Positions 63,155 through 64,000 of a DNA stretch of 64,000 nt are shown in pieces (the first letter of the stretch is position 1; every line of letters starts with the position of its first letter). The DNA comes from Buxus sempervirens (taxonomy: Eukaryota; Streptophyta; Magnoliopsida; Buxales; Buxaceae): NCBI GenBank assembly GCA_947561395.2, contig OX387182.1, forward strand, positions 34,775,949-34,839,948, written 5' to 3'. Below the pieces are notes generated by a model. The model was not told where the DNA came from. It saw nothing but the letters and a program-made list of their open reading frames with translations, and did not search any database. A program made the translations under genes and the position numbers.

Positions 63155-64000
63155 CTAGCTAGGTTGGTCGTCATCATAGTGGGAGGACACGACTTGCCTC
63201 CTCAAGGCACGTAGAAGCTTGTTCCGCAGACGTCGATCCTCCTCTGCGCACTTGCGCACTAATTCCATTTTGTGTTGCAAGGCCATATTGGCCTGCCAAC
63301 TCTCCCGTTCCGAATCCACATAAGTTGAATGGACACGAGAGTGGGCTTCTTGCAGTTCGGCCACCCTGTCCCTGTATGTGTTAGGGGGCGGAACTGGAAT
63401 GTCACTAGAAGTGACGAGCTGAAGAGGCGGGGGGGCCGTCGTGGCTGAATTCCTGAGCTATCCACTGCTCGTAATCCTGAAAGTGGGATTGGGTGAAGAT
63501 GTCCTCCCGGTACACACACACCGTCTTCCATTCTATCAGCAGCTGCTTCCTCACTTCCTTGGTGAGCGACCCAATTAAATCGCTAGCATCGTCCTTGACC
63601 GGGATTCCTTGCAGCTTCCCAAACTGTCTCAGAACCCGAATCGGATAGTACGGCACAGCATGGGTAAGGCCTATCAGGGCAAGGCATTCTCTATTCTTGA
63701 AAGCCAGGATGGGGGTGTAGGTGAAGTTGAATGTACCCCACTATCTGATATTCGTTCCTCCATTCAGATGGAGAAAGTAGTCTAGCCAAGCCTCACGAGT
63801 GGGAAAGTCAGGGCGAATCTCTCTTCGGGCCATCCATGTGACGTTGTCACGAACTAGCCCGTAATGTGCACTGACAGGTTCTGAAACCATCAGGAGGTCT
63901 TGCGGCCAAATGTGGAGAAGAGGAGCGCACCCTTGAAACCTCTGGGTTCCATTCTTAGACAAGGTGAGGGAATGAAACAATTGAGCTAGGATCAGTGGCA
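63155..64000 (-). pseudogene. Extra ORF upstream of gag in element C, DUF7745-like (continues beyond window)
   Basis: Minus-strand frames 63741-63980, 63405-63656 and 63155-63364 lie in order. The first has LTLSKNGTQRFQGCAPLLHIW and VRDNVTWMA, the second VLRQFGKLQGIP and YREDIFTQSHFQDYEQWI, the third a Glu/Arg-rich coiled-coil-like tail ending HYDDDQPS. The order GCAPLLHIW - RQFG - short coiled coil is the pattern of plant DUF7745 proteins. It is in the same sense as gag, between the leader repeats and the unseen 5' LTR, the place of ORF1 in Ogre elements. The function is unknown. A few interruptions; it looks broken. Confidence 0.55.

Larger units (their letters stand above)
41996..64000 (-). 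mobile_element. Element C: giant Ogre-like Ty3/Gypsy element (runs off the window)
   Basis: On the minus strand, from the right edge, the order is an extra ORF upstream of gag (63155-64000 and beyond), leader repeats, gag, protease, linker, reverse transcriptase, dual RNase H, integrase, non-coding 3' region, polypurine tract and 3' LTR (41996-49329). The extra ORF before gag, long leader, LTR of about 4.2 kb, second RNase H and large size fit the Ogre group of the Tat lineage. Two solo LTRs (42744-45893 and 51060-53445) are nested in it. The coding part is broken, with perhaps ten to fifteen interruptions, more than element F, so it looks older. The 5' LTR and primer site lie outside the window. 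Confidence 0.75.

Overview
The window is plant nuclear DNA made almost entirely of nested LTR retrotransposons. The organism is a flowering plant with a large, repeat-rich genome. Three things point there: Ty3/Gypsy elements of the Tat/Ogre type (second, archaeal-type RNase H; LTRs of about 2-4 kb), chromodomain-bearing Tekay/Del-type Gypsy elements, and captured plant-specific ORFs (plant mobile domain and DUF7745-like) with GT/AG introns and TATA promoters. I see no ordinary host housekeeping gene, tRNA, rRNA or CRISPR. The species cannot be named from the sequence alone.

Layout from left to right. 1-1827 is a mosaic of LTR pieces in opposite orientations. 1608-7929 is element A (minus strand): LTR end, about 2.7 kb of non-coding 3' region, a gag gene without pol, and a leader with about seven 49-bp tandem repeats. 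7930-14644 is element B (plus strand), inserted in A's leader: a complete 2,538-bp LTR, a primer-binding-like site, a leader, gag, and a non-coding stretch homologous to A. 14645-15066 is another LTR start, and about 15067-15650 is a chromovirus gag piece. About 15650-35937 is element F (minus strand): 3' LTR, polypurine tract, two antisense spliced genes (plant mobile domain type, then DUF7745-like), then integrase, RNase H, reverse transcriptase, protease and part of gag, cut off at about 35937. A solo LTR (18903-20434) and a largely deleted chromovirus (25584-28551) sit inside F.

35938-36895 holds plus-strand ORF remains of unknown origin. 37320-40804 is chromovirus LTR debris split by a solo LTR (37720-40598). 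40805-41995 is another LTR piece. 41996-64000 is element C (minus strand), a giant Ogre-like element running off the window. Its 3' LTR is split by a solo LTR (42744-45893) and its 3' non-coding region by a chromovirus solo LTR (51060-53445). C carries pol, protease, gag, a leader with ten 50-bp tandem repeats, and a DUF7745-like ORF upstream of gag.

C and F are the pol-bearing type. A and B look like non-autonomous relatives that keep gag, LTRs and shared non-coding sequence but lack reverse transcriptase and integrase. The most unusual recurring signal is a cassette of short inverted repeats near the promoter of nearly every LTR. Each LTR uses its own sequence 'word', and the same word often returns in the downstream half of that LTR. 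In element F it also returns in front of the two antisense genes.
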